This document shows, in pieces, positions 1 through 11,059 of a stretch of 64,000 nucleotides of DNA. The DNA is taken from contig NW_002476052.1 of NCBI RefSeq assembly GCF_000189635.1, forward strand, positions 125,784 through 189,783, given 5' to 3'. The translations under genes were made by a program, and so were the position numbers. Each line of letters starts with the position of its first letter. Position 1 is the first letter of the stretch. The notes beneath the pieces are model-generated. The model was given only the letters and a program-made list of their open reading frames with translations, ran no database searches and had not been told where the DNA came from. This stretch comes from Tetrahymena thermophila SB210. Its lineage: Eukaryota; Ciliophora; Oligohymenophorea; Hymenostomatida; Tetrahymenidae.

Positions 1-42
1 CAGTGTGTTAGACTGACGTGATAACCACTACACTAAGGAATC
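1..42 (-). tRNA. tRNA-Val(AAC): tRNA-Val(AAC), partial at window edge
   Basis: This is the 5' part of a tRNA on the minus strand; its 3' half lies outside the window. The 42 bases are identical to the matching part of the four complete copies that follow, from the acceptor 5' strand through the D arm into the anticodon loop. The leader just upstream on the minus strand (ATAGCATAAGC) is shared with the copy at 429-500. Confidence 0.93.
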
Positions 43-196
43 GCTTATGCTATATAATCAAATTTTGCAATTAACTTTGCTAATTTCTTTTGTAAAATTA
101 ATAGTTTATTTATTAAACTAAAAAATAATTATTTTTATTATTGATTTAATAGAAATGAAAATGTTTTTATTTGTTTACTTAATGAATTAAAAAAAT

Positions 197-268
197 GATT
201 CCTCCGAGGTTTGAACTCGGGACCTTCAGTGTGTTAGACTGACGTGATAACCACTACACTAAGGAATC
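197..268 (-). tRNA. tRNA-Val(AAC): tRNA-Val(AAC)
   Basis: Complete 72-nt cloverleaf. Acceptor GATTCCT pairs fully with AGGAATC, the D arm is GTGTAGTGGTTATCAC, anticodon stem TCAGT/ACTGA closes loop CTAACAC (anticodon AAC), and T arm is CCGAG-TTCGAAC-CTCGG. A34 is normally deaminated to inosine in eukaryotic tRNA-Val, so it would read GTT, GTC and GTA. A T-run follows the 3' end on the minus strand and fits RNA polymerase III termination. There is no intron and no encoded CCA. The A and B boxes lie within the D and T arms. The leader differs from those of the other copies. Confidence 0.97.
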
Positions 269-428
269 CTTTCTATACATTAAAAAATTAATCATAGTAA
301 TTTTATTAAATTTATCTAAAATATTATATTAAATATTTATTTAAAAAAATTCATATTAGGCTTAAAATAAATTAATTTGATTTGAATTAATTTACATACT
401 CAAAAATTTAGTTAATAAAAAAAAAATT

Positions 429-500
429 GATTCCTCCGAGGTTTGAACTCGGGACCTTCAGTGTGTTAGACTGACGTGATAACCACTACACTAAGGAATC
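429..500 (-). tRNA. tRNA-Val(AAC): tRNA-Val(AAC)
   Basis: Identical 72-nt copy of the tRNA at 197-268. It is followed on the minus strand by a run of about ten T residues (pol III terminator) and preceded by the leader ATAGCATAAGC shared with the first copy, so the duplicated unit reaches past the tRNA itself. Confidence 0.97.
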
Positions 501-639
501 GCTTATGCTATTTACCTATTTTTGCAACTAATTTTGTCAAAATTTATTATAATATCATTTTTAAAAATTATAAATCATAACATGTAATTTTTTTAGATTA
601 TTTTGAATAGAATTTCTTTGGAGAAAAAAAATTAAAAAT

Positions 640-711
640 GATTCCTCCGAGGTTTGAACTCGGGACCTTCAGTGTGTTAGACTGACGTGATAACCACTAC
701 ACTAAGGAATC
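640..711 (-). tRNA. tRNA-Val(AAC): tRNA-Val(AAC)
   Basis: Identical 72-nt copy. The leader is ATAGCATAATC, one base different from those of the first and third copies. Further upstream it shares a GTTGACAAAATTTGC-like stretch with the third copy. A short T-run follows the 3' end. Confidence 0.97.
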
Positions 712-843
712 GATTATGCTATGAATTAATTTTAGCAAATTTTGTCAACCAATTTTTAATTAAAATATAATTAAATTTATAAAATTAATAGAACATTTTT
801 ATTTAGTTCTTTAATAATTTTCATTTTATAAAAATACAAAAAT

Positions 844-915
844 GATTCCTCCGAGGTTTGAACTCGGGACCTTCAGTGTGTTAGACTGACGTGATAACCA
901 CTACACTAAGGAATC
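844..915 (-). tRNA. tRNA-Val(AAC): tRNA-Val(AAC), first of the array on the minus strand
   Basis: Identical 72-nt copy at the high-coordinate end of the array. Its upstream flank does not match the conserved leader, so the array boundary is here. A T-run follows the 3' end on the minus strand. Confidence 0.97.
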
Positions 916-1401
916 GCTTTAATGTAATTAAAACTATCTGATAGCCATAGGGAATATGATTTTATGATAGTGGCAAAAAGCAGGATTAAAAATGAGTAAA
1001 TTTACAAATTTATAGTAAATTAAATAGTTAATAAATAAATTAATTATTATATTTATCAGCATATTAGATTGATTCTACATAATTTTACTAGACTAATAAA
1101 TGGTTTCAATACAAAAAATAAATCAGTGAATTCGCTTTTTTTATGGATACTATACAAGTTAAATTTTTCTAAGGTTATTTATTATTTAAAATAACAATAT
1201 TGTTTGTAGCTTTTCTATTTCGTGATATTGCTATTCTAAAGCAAGATATATAATATATATTACTTTTTTGATGAAAAATTTTGATTAAAGATAAAGAAAC
1301 ATAAATAGATAGATAAATACATACATACATAAATAGATATATAGATAGTTGGATAATATAAGCTTATTTTTTCATATTATTTCTTAATTGTTAAAGCATA
1401 A
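916..1401. other. A/T-rich spacer with GATA/TACA microsatellite
   Basis: I see no gene here. About 1310-1355 is a short simple repeat mixing GATA and ACAT units. The spacer lies upstream of both the minus-strand tRNA array and the plus-strand LRR gene, so their control regions should be here; no recognisable element stands out. Confidence 0.6.
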
Positions 1402-4400
1402 ATGATTAATAGAGATTAGCAATTCAAGCAAATTCTTAGTTCTTAGAAATATGAGGGAAGCACTAATAACTAGAATAGAGTGAGTTCTTCTACTTATTTT
1501 CCTCAAGAAAGCCAATCTTCAAGTAATTTAATGATTACACTTTAGAGACCGCAAACTGCGAAGTTAAGCTAAAAATCATTCACGAAGCTGCCATAGCAAG
1601 GAAGCAGTTCTTAGATTAAAAATATAGATTCGTAAAGAAGTTAAAAGAGCAACCCTCTTATGAAGCACAGAAATGTATCTTCTCCTGGTCACATGCAAAA
1701 GTCAGTGAAAATAAATACTAAAAACAGCATATCTAACTATTAATTAGGTAGCACTAAATCAGAATTGACTTTTAAATCATTTGAAAATATTCCTGCTTCT
1801 AGTCATAACATTCAATAAAACAATCAAATAACTAGCAATACTTAGAAAGGATATTCTCCTTAGAAAACTTAGAACACTTTCTATCAGCAAACTGGTTAAA
1901 ATTAAAAGCAGAGTATGATGCATTTGTAGAGTTAAAATTAATATAAATATGAAGAGTTGTCACAAATAAGCGATTCTAATATTATGTACTAGGAATAATA
2001 TGATTAAATGAACTAAGATGTTTCTTTTTAAATTTAGCAAGCTCTCAATTCAATCAAAGTTGATTAAGTAATTAAGCTATTTGAGAGTAAATGCAAAGAT
2101 ATTAAGTTAGATGTGCAATTCCCGCAATTAATTAAATTTGTTGACAGAGTTTAGAAATCTTGCTAAAATGGTAAACTAGATCTTAGTGAGTAGTCGCTGG
2201 GTCCAAATAGTGCTAAAATCGTTTCTGAAATTATTAAAAATAACTCAAATTTTTCAACATTAAACTTAAATAGAAATAACATAAAAGATGAAGGTGCCTT
2301 ATTAATTGCTTAGGCAATTTTAAATAATCCTAACATTTGTATTATAGATGTTTCCAATAATAATTTATCATCGTAGGGATGCTAATTCTTTTTTGAGCTC
2401 CTAATGTCAACAGAAAGTATATATTCCCTCAATATCTCATCACCAGATAGTTACAATAGGAATAAAATGAACTTTGAAACTTCTAAATCTATTTGTTAAA
2501 TGTTGAAAGTCAATTAAACACTAAGTTTTCTAGACTTAAGTCACTCATTATTAGGGCCAAATGGTAATTTTACTTTACAACTTTATGTTTGATGCTTAAA
2601 TAAATATATCTTTTTAAAAAAAAATTGAAAAAAATATTCACTCACAAAATAAATTTAACCATGTTAACAAATATTTAAAATAACGTGTGAAAATACTTCA
2701 AAAAAGTTAAAATCGATAAATAAGGAAAACAATTAAAAATTATCTTCTAAATCATTAAATTAATTAATTAATTAAAATATCTAAAACGCTTCTAAATTAG
2801 TATTAAAATTTTCGATATTAAAAAGAGTAACTTCAAATTTTGCAAGTAAAGGATTTGATAAAATAAATACAATTGATATTATAAAATTTCTCATTTTTAA
2901 TTTCAATTTTATTTTCCAATTTTTCAATAAAAAAATTGCTTGAATTTAATGAAAATTGAGATTTTATTATTATTTTAAAAAATAAAATTTACATTAAATA
3001 ATAAATAAATAAATAAATAGGTTTAAATAAAATTGTAAAAGGTTTGAAAGAAAATAAAAGCTTGGTTTATTTAAACCTTTCTTTCAATGAGCTTGGACCT
3101 GAATGTGGCAAGATTCTTCAGCCTATACTTTTAAATAGTAAGATCGTTGAGCTAAATTTGTCTAATAATAAAATAGGAAATTAGTCTTTAGATAAAATAG
3201 GAGAAACAATATTAACAGGATAAGGAACGTTTGCTATTGAGATACTAAATTTTTCTTATAACTAAATTAATTCGGATGGTCTTTGTGATTTCATGAAGGC
3301 AATAATGAGAAATAGTAAAATATAAAAGCTATATTTTGATGGAAATTCATTTTAAGATCCTGTTAATGATTCATTGACTAACTATTTTATTGCAAACAGT
3401 TCTTTAAAAACATTTAGTTTAAGGGATTGCTCATTTCATGCTAATTTAATAGAAAATGTTTCTTTAGGTAAATTATTAGGATTAATTGAATTTTTTTAAA
3501 TGATATTATAATAATGAAGGTTTATAACAAAACGATTCCTTGAAGGTTTTAGATATATCTCACAATTATATTGGAGACGAAGGACTAACTTATTTAGCTG
3601 AGTGTTTGAGTAAAGAAAATAAATCTCTCGAGGAACTTTACATGAAAAGATGCAATATTTAAGAAAAGGGTGGAGTTGAATTAGCTAAAATTGTTGCATG
3701 TCACCCCAAACTAAGCAAAATAGATGTATCACACAATTTAATGAGTGAAGAGTCAGGAACTTACATAGCTACTAACATTAGAACAAATTGGAACATAGTC
3801 TTATTTGATATTGAAAAAAATTATATAAGGTAATTTTAATTTAAAAATTTATCAATAAAAATATTTTTTGTTTGATGAAAGGCTTGATTTTTTTTAGTTA
3901 ATTCAATTTTCTTAGAAACAATAATTTATTTCTTTTAGAAATTACTTTTTAATTCATTAAATAAATCAATATAAAAACTATAATAAAAAAAGATATGATC
4001 AACATGTGGAAATAAAAAAATTAGTAAAAAGGAATTAAGAATTCAGCAAAATGAAAGAGCCAGTTTGTTTGTTAAACACATTGAGCAATTTGAGAAGCTC
4101 AGAAATAAAGAAAGAAGATTTAGAATAAAGGAAAAATAATCTAATTTAAAAAGAAAGGATAAATAATAATGACACTTCTTAACTAGCAGTTTAAATATAA
4201 AAGGCTGAGTAAGTTTTGGTCTAGACAGAGGAAGTGGTGAAACAGCAATAACTAGAAATGAGAGCAGAAATGGATTAAATTATGAAGGAATTAAAAAATT
4301 TGGATATTATACAAAACACATAAGTTAATGATTTGTTGAAAGAAATTGATAAACAGTTTGAGAAGAACCAAAATACAAGAAAAGAAATCGATACTATGAG

Positions 4401-4858
4401 GAAAGAGATCAAAACAGTAAGTTTAATAAATTATTTATTTTAATTTATTAATTGATTAAATTTTATTCTAGAAAACTCAGGACATGATTCACAGAAAAAA
4501 TTTACTTCTTCAATAACTTGCTATATAAAAGAAAATTGTAAAAGAAGAGGAGTTAAAAGCAAAAAGTGAAGAAATGGCTTACTAAATGTTTTCCTAAAAT
4601 GTAGAAAATCTAAAAAAGAAAATAGAATTGTTAAAGCAAGGAAAATTACCTCCATCAGATCAGTAACTTTAGAATCAAAAGACACTCTCCACACCAAATT
4701 CTCCTTAAACTAAACAAGGAAATTTCTCTTTTCCACCTGGAGCAGAAAATACGAATACAAAAACATCTGCTTTTAAAAAACCAAAAACAAAAACTTCAAA
4801 TTCTGCAACAAACATAAAAAATAAAAAGTAGCAAAATAAAAATGACACAAAAAAGTGA
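1402..4858 (+). CDS. Leucine-rich repeat (RNase-inhibitor type) protein with C-terminal coiled coil
   Basis: Five inferred exons (1402-2563, 3021-3467, 3520-3829, 3939-4416, 4472-4858) join in phase to 928 codons ending at TGA, about 927 residues. The first ~230 residues are S/T/Q/N-rich and look disordered. A run of ~28-residue leucine-rich repeats follows, with units such as SLVYLNLSFNELG and SLKVLDISHNYIGDEGL, the RNase-inhibitor class used for protein binding. The last ~300 residues are K/E/Q-rich heptad-like coiled coil ending in a basic S/T/K tail. The intron at 2564-3020 is unusually long (457 nt) and could hide another repeat. Partner and location cannot be read from the sequence; such LRR/coiled-coil proteins in ciliates are often cytoskeletal or ciliary, which is inference. 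Start is the ATG at 1402, preceded by A residues. Confidence 0.8.
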
Positions 4859-6446
4859 ATTAATTAATTAATAAATCTATTAACAAAATAAGTGTGTTAT
4901 AATAAATAAATAAATATTAATTTTATATTATATTTATTTATTCTTAATTCTTATAATTATAATTAAAATCCATAAATTTTTTTAAATACTTGATAAAGCA
5001 TTATTTTAGTTATTTAACAACATTGAATTATCTTGATGGCAATAAGGATTTTTATACAAAAATTATAAAAGAATATTATAAATTGGAAATAAAAGATAAT
5101 AAGAATAATTAAATAGCATTTTTACAAAATAATATCAAAAATTTTTAAAAATAAATTTGTAATTAATAAATATTAATTGATTTTTATTTGATATTAATTG
5201 AAAATACTCTACTTAAAAAATTATTAAAAATATTAATGAATTTACTACTAAAAACATTAAAATATATTTTTTTAAATATAAAAAAAAAACCTATTTTAAA
5301 AATATTTTTATGGTTTAATAATCTTTTAAATAATACAAAAATGTAATAATTTATTCTTTTATCTATTTAATAATTAATATAATCACTGATAATTATACCA
5401 AAAAAATAAATTAATACTAATAAATTGTCTTGGAATTTTCTAATTTAAGTTAAGAAATTATGTAAAAAATTATTTTTTTAGTTAACTTAGAGGATTTACG
5501 GAAGTTATATCCAATGAATTAGTAAATTATCAAAACCTAGATTAGCTAACAATATATTCATAAAATGTATAAGGGAAATATAAAAATTGAAATAAAATCA
5601 ACTTAAAAAACTATCTAAATTACAAAATTTAAGATATAAATTTATTTAAAAGTAAATATATTTTAAATAGAACATACCAACCTTACCACAATAGCAGATT
5701 TATGAATTTCTTAATTAACGAATATTTAGAGTAATATGAATCATTTATTTATTATTATTGGAGCACATTCTTAAAATTTTTGAAAAAACTGATAAAATTT
5801 TTATTATAATTCAAGTTTGCTATTTTTTATCTAAGTATTTTGTAAATTTTCTTAGAATAAATTAGAATAAATCTAAATTTTAACAAAAATTCTTAAGATA
5901 TCTTAAATTTTATGGATAAAAACAATTCATTTAGTTTTTAGAAAGAAAATCAAATTTATATTAAAAAATAGTTGGTTTAAATTATTAGCCACAAAAAAGT
6001 GTAAGTAGATATTTAGTCAATAAATAAACAAACAAATATAAGATTTTTTTTAACCATAAAAAGTTGGTTATATAAAAATAATACTTTTTACTTATGCTTG
6101 CTTACCTGCTAGGTAATTTGCATGCTTGAAAGGATAAAATTTTTTTTAAATGCTAACTATAAATGTAATTGAATTTTTAGGTTTTGTAATTTAGATTTAC
6201 ATTTCAATAAGGGAAATAAAAATGTAGTATTCATTTTATAATAAGTGTTAATTGTAAGTAAGTAAAGTCTTAGAGTTAGTTAGTTATATTTTTTTATAGC
6301 CACAAAATAGATGAATGAAGAGATGAAAATTTGAGTGAGATGTGAATTAAATAAGATTGTTTATTTATAATCACCAGAATTAATTAATAATTAGATAAAT
6401 TAAACTCTATTACCATATATATTTACCATATCAATAATTTAATTGT
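4859..6446. other. Intergenic A/T-rich region with one doubtful open frame
   Basis: Mostly A/T homopolymer-like sequence without clear genes. One frame, 5702-6172 on the plus strand, is open for 157 codons in the ciliate code (MNFLINEYLEQYESF...) and has a hydrophobic, Y/F/L/K-rich middle. A second open piece (about 5490-5705) ends next to it in another frame. Open frames of this length are expected by chance when TGA is the only stop, so I do not call a gene. Confidence 0.4.
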
Positions 6447-9400
6447 ATGTATGAATGGAAAAAAAAAGTTAATCTTTGTTCTTCCATTTAAATTATTTAT
6501 CTTAAATTCCTAAATTTGCATTTTAGGAAGAATCAGATAAAGCAAGTTAGCATAAAATAAATAGGTCGAATATCAATTTTATCGAAAATTAATCTCAAGC
6601 CAATTGCGTTAAGTTAGCTCTTAAAAATAGAGAACAGCATTTATCTTAAGAGAGAACCATGAAGTCTCCACAAATAATGACAAACACCTTCGTATTTAAC
6701 AACTCTAATATCAATATATAGAACAACTTCTACAATGAGTTGCAGCCCACAAATAACTAAAAGGTTCACTTAGTTTTTCCTATGAGCAGCCAAAACACTC
6801 CTTCGCGTCCTTCAACTTAAGATGCAGGAATTAGCTAAGTTTTTAGAAGGATCAAAAAAGCTTAACTGAATCAAGGATAAAGATCAAAAAGTTCTTTATC
6901 GAAAATTTATAATAGCAATACTTTTCAAAATAACATAAATTTAAATAGCTACACCAATCCACAAGATAGTGCTAATAGCGATTAGTATAAGCTTTAAAAT
7001 TTATTACCAAATAAAGTAAGTCCAACTTCAATATCTGCTTCTTATAGATCAGTTTCCTTTGATTATACAGGCGTAAAATTTGAATTTGCTAACAATTACA
7101 AAATTAAAATGATATCTTTAATTACAGACAAAATTTTAGAACAGATAAAAAATTGGTGGAGATAATCCAAAAAGATAGTTCCAAACTATAGATTAAGGCA
7201 GTGTGTAATTTAAATAGCCCAAATAAGATCAGTAGAATGTAATATTTAAATTCATTTTCTTGCAAAAATATTATTATATTTTTGGAGTTGAAATAAACAC
7301 AAAAATTAATTGATTGATTGATTGTTTAGCTAGCTAATTATAAATATTAATATAAAATAGCAATAAAATCAGTTCAGAAGCATTAACATACAAGATTATT
7401 CATCAAAAGATAATGAATCCTTTGCTTAATATGAAAATTATTTAAATGACAGTTTCTTTGATAAAAAAAAGCAAAGCACTTAAATTCAAAACAAATCTAT
7501 GTTATAATATTAATACAATAACAATAATAGCCATTAGCATAGTCTCTTTGTAATAATTATTATTCATAGTTTTTAATATTTAATTTATTTTCAAATTAAA
7601 ATAGCAAGCAAGACTGCCATCAAGTCAATAATAAAGCAGAAATAACAGTGTTGCAAAAAGAAAATATTCAAGCAAATCAGTTTCATCAAACCACAACGAA
7701 TTAGCCAAAGTTTATGGGTTTAATTAAAAGGCAACAAATATAAATAAGCCAAATATAATTCCTAAGCAAGGGCAGTAATTAGATACTTTAAAAGCCAGAC
7801 CTCCTTCAACGAATTAAAGCAGAAGGTAAATTTTAATAACAATCACCAATCACTATGCTTTTATATAGAAACATTTAAATCATTTTTCTTTAGATATACC
7901 TTAAAATTAATAATAATTTTCTATTTATTGTAATACTTTTTAAATATAAATTTATAATTTTTTTAAAAATAAATACATAAATAATTTATAGTTAGTTCTA
8001 ACTATATCTTGAAAATATTAAATATATTTTATTTATATTAAATAAAAGATCTCCATTAATGAGACAGAGGAAATATAAGTAGAATAATTCAATAATGTGT
8101 GAATCTCCTGATTACTAAAATAGAAACAAGATATAAATTGAATAAATACCAACAGTTTTAAGTTAAAATCAAAATTAGTTTACTCCAAATGAAAAAAATT
8201 TAATTTTTTCGTTCAATTGTGAGTTGAATCCTAATAGGAGTTTTTAAGAAGTGCTCAAAGATTAACTAAAAAGTACTTGATTTATTTTTTTATTCATTTT
8301 TAAATATTCTTCATAATATAATCAGCCAAAAATTTCAAGGAAGAAAATTCTAATATAGAGCAAAGCAATAATTCCAAATTTTATTTCAGCAGCCTTGATA
8401 ATATCGACGAATAAAAAGATCAGTCTGGGTTTAAATAGCTGTTTGTTGGCTAGAAGAATAGTTAAAATTTAGATTATAAAAACATTAGTAAAGAGTTAAA
8501 TCATAAACAAAATGAATAATAAGAATTAAGTAAAACAATTTATTAGGATTAAAATAATATGCATAATTCAGAGCAAGACAAAACAATTTAAGGTATTAAT
8601 TAAGGTAAACAAAATTATCAGCATAATTTTTAAAAGTAAAATACAAAAAAAATATATGAAATACTAAAAAATACTAAAAGTAACTCTAATTAATTAACAA
8701 ATGATGAAAAAGTTGAAGACTTAATTAACATATAAATAGTTTCAAATAATAATTAAAAAAACACAAACAACTCATAAAATTACAAAACACTTGATAGTTT
8801 CCTATCTTAAAATGTTGAAGAAAATGTAGATTAAATAACCAATATCAAACAAATAAGTAATTAGAATTAATAACATTTCAAGAGAAAGTATAATACCTTA
8901 AACAAAAAAACCATCAATTTAGAGGAAGAAAAATAAAAAATACTTTAAATGATAAAATCTTAAAACTAAAATATTTACCAGAACTAAAATTAGATTAATA
9001 AAACCGATATTGATTCAAAAAATAGAATATATTTAGAATTTAATAAAAACAATAAAAATTAAAGTTAAATAGAGAACAAAAGAAAAATAGAAAATAAAAA
9101 CTAGCAATAATAAAATATTTATATTAACTAATAAGAAAGTGTAAATAAAAACATTAGTGTCCTTCCTAACAATCAAATAAATAGAACCCAAATAAAAAAA
9201 ATAAATAAATAAAAACAATATGATTTGATAGGAGCAGAGTCTTCTTATTAAGATAAACAATCTATCTCTCCAAAGAATAACAGGGATCAAATTATACAGC
9301 CTTAGAGTTAAAATTATAATATTGAATCTCAAAGAAATCTTGTTGAAGATTCAGTTGACAAAATTGATAATAATGATAGATTTAAATCAAATAAAATTGA

Positions 9401-10501
9401 AGACTAAATTTATGTGTATTATGATAAGTACTTGCAAGATAGCAATGGTATTTTAATTATATATAATTTTTAAACTTAATTCTTATTGTTTTTATCGAAA
9501 AGGGTTTTAGAAAATATTCAAAGGAAAGAAATGTGAAAATGATCAGGAATCATCATAGACTAGATTCAGTCTTGCAAATATTTAAGTAGCAACTGAATCT
9601 TAGAAGGAATTATAGATTAACATCTAAAAACAAATCTAAAGATAAAGCAGTGCCCAAAATAAAAATCAAGCAATCTTAGATAATAAAGTTAGATCTTCGT
9701 AAAGAAGCCAAAGTGTATTTTAGTGCAATGACAGCAACCGTGACATAGCTATTGAATTTGGATTCAGTAATTTTCATTCAATTGAAAATAGTTAAGCTCT
9801 TAGTGCAAATAACAGTAAAGAAAACTCCCCCATTCCCACTCCATCTCTCTTTGAAAGTAAGAATTTAAAATAAATAAATAAATAAATTTATTTAGATTTT
9901 ATTTAGTTTTTAAATTAAAATTAATTGTTTTGAAAAAATTAATATTAATTTTTAATAAATTTATTTACATTAAATGAGAAATTAACAAATAATTTGTCTA
10001 ATGAAAATAGTTTAAAAGAGATGGGCAGCAGCAAATAACAAAAATAATGATTAATAAAATAAAAAATAGGTTTATGAATAAAAAGTATTCATTAATAATA
10101 GCTAAAATAATTTAGACAATTATATACCTAATTTAGAGTAATAGTAATCTATCAAAAAAACTATTCGAGTTGAGGATTTCGAATCATCACTTGATAGCAA
10201 TTCTATAAGTGTGGAAAGAAAAATGTAACTGTAAATGAGAAATATAAGAGATAGCTATTCTTCGTTGGAAAATTAATCAGATCAGTTATCATAATATACA
10301 GCAATATTTTAGAAAGTGGATAATTAAAATAATAAATTTGTAGTTAATAACCATTTACAGCAACAGACCTAAAATAGTAAAAAATACAATTTTTATAATG
10401 AAAAAAATGAAAACTAAATTATTCAGTTTTTAGAAGAACCTCTTGAAACATTTGGTGATGTAAATAAAACCCCAAGCTGTTCTAATAAACAGTAAATTTG
10501 A
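6447..10501 (+). CDS. Large Q/N/S-rich low-complexity protein, function unknown
   Basis: Eight inferred exons (6447-6467, 6527-7204, 7361-7549, 7605-7825, 8049-8272, 8326-9447, 9503-9856, 10011-10501) join in consistent phase to exactly 1100 codons before TGA. The protein is about 1099 residues, dominated by N, Q, S, K and I, with most glutamines written TAA or TAG. I recognise no domain and no membrane span. A short basic, W-containing stretch (KIKMISLITDKILEQIKNWW) near residue 210 is the only segment that looks ordered. The seven-codon first exon is the weakest part: a second ATG at 6451 is in the wrong phase for exon 2, which is why 6447 was chosen. It may be a largely disordered ciliate-specific protein; this is inference from composition. 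Confidence 0.65.
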
Positions 10502-11059
10502 ATAAAAAATAAATATCAATCTACTAACTTAAATTAATTAATTTATTTATATTAAATTTTAATACCATATTTATAAATAACTATTTATATGTTCATTTAT
10601 CTACCTAAATAATTACTTAATTAAAATACTAATTAATTAATATTTTGTTTCATTAAAAGTTGCCTAATAAAATAAGAATATTTTAAATAAATATATATAC
10701 CAAACAAACTAATAATTACTATTTAATTACCTTACTCTTAAAAATTACAAATAAGGAGTCAAAATTATGAGGAATAATATTTTTATTAAAAATAATAATG
10801 AAATATTAATATTTAGTGACTAAAAATTTAGAATATTTTTTGGTTTTATTTTTTTAATCTTACCCTATTGTTAATTATTATTAATATAGTTTTTTTTTAT
10901 TAATAAAGAATAATATTATTATTATTATTTTAAAAATATTTATAAATATTTATAGAAAAAACACATAAATAGTTTTTTGGGTAAACAAAGTTTATTTTAT
11001 TATTCATTTGTGATTCATTTTAAGTTTTATAATTTTAATTTGCTTATTTGATTCAACAA
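10502..11059. other. Intergenic A/T-rich spacer
   Basis: This is the spacer between two plus-strand genes. I see only A/T-rich sequence, with runs of TTAATTAA-like and ATTATT units, and no supported gene or RNA. Confidence 0.6.

Noticed and set aside
1-915. Regularly spaced identical repeats that superficially resemble a CRISPR array
   Set aside because: The repeat folds as a complete tRNA with anticodon AAC and pol III T-runs; spacers are 132-160 bp and A/T-rich, and the organism is a eukaryote.
9033-9332. 99-codon minus-strand frame rich in F, L, I and Y
   Set aside because: It is the reverse complement of an N/K/Q-rich coding exon of the plus-strand gene; the hydrophobic look comes from reading AAT/AAA codons backwards.
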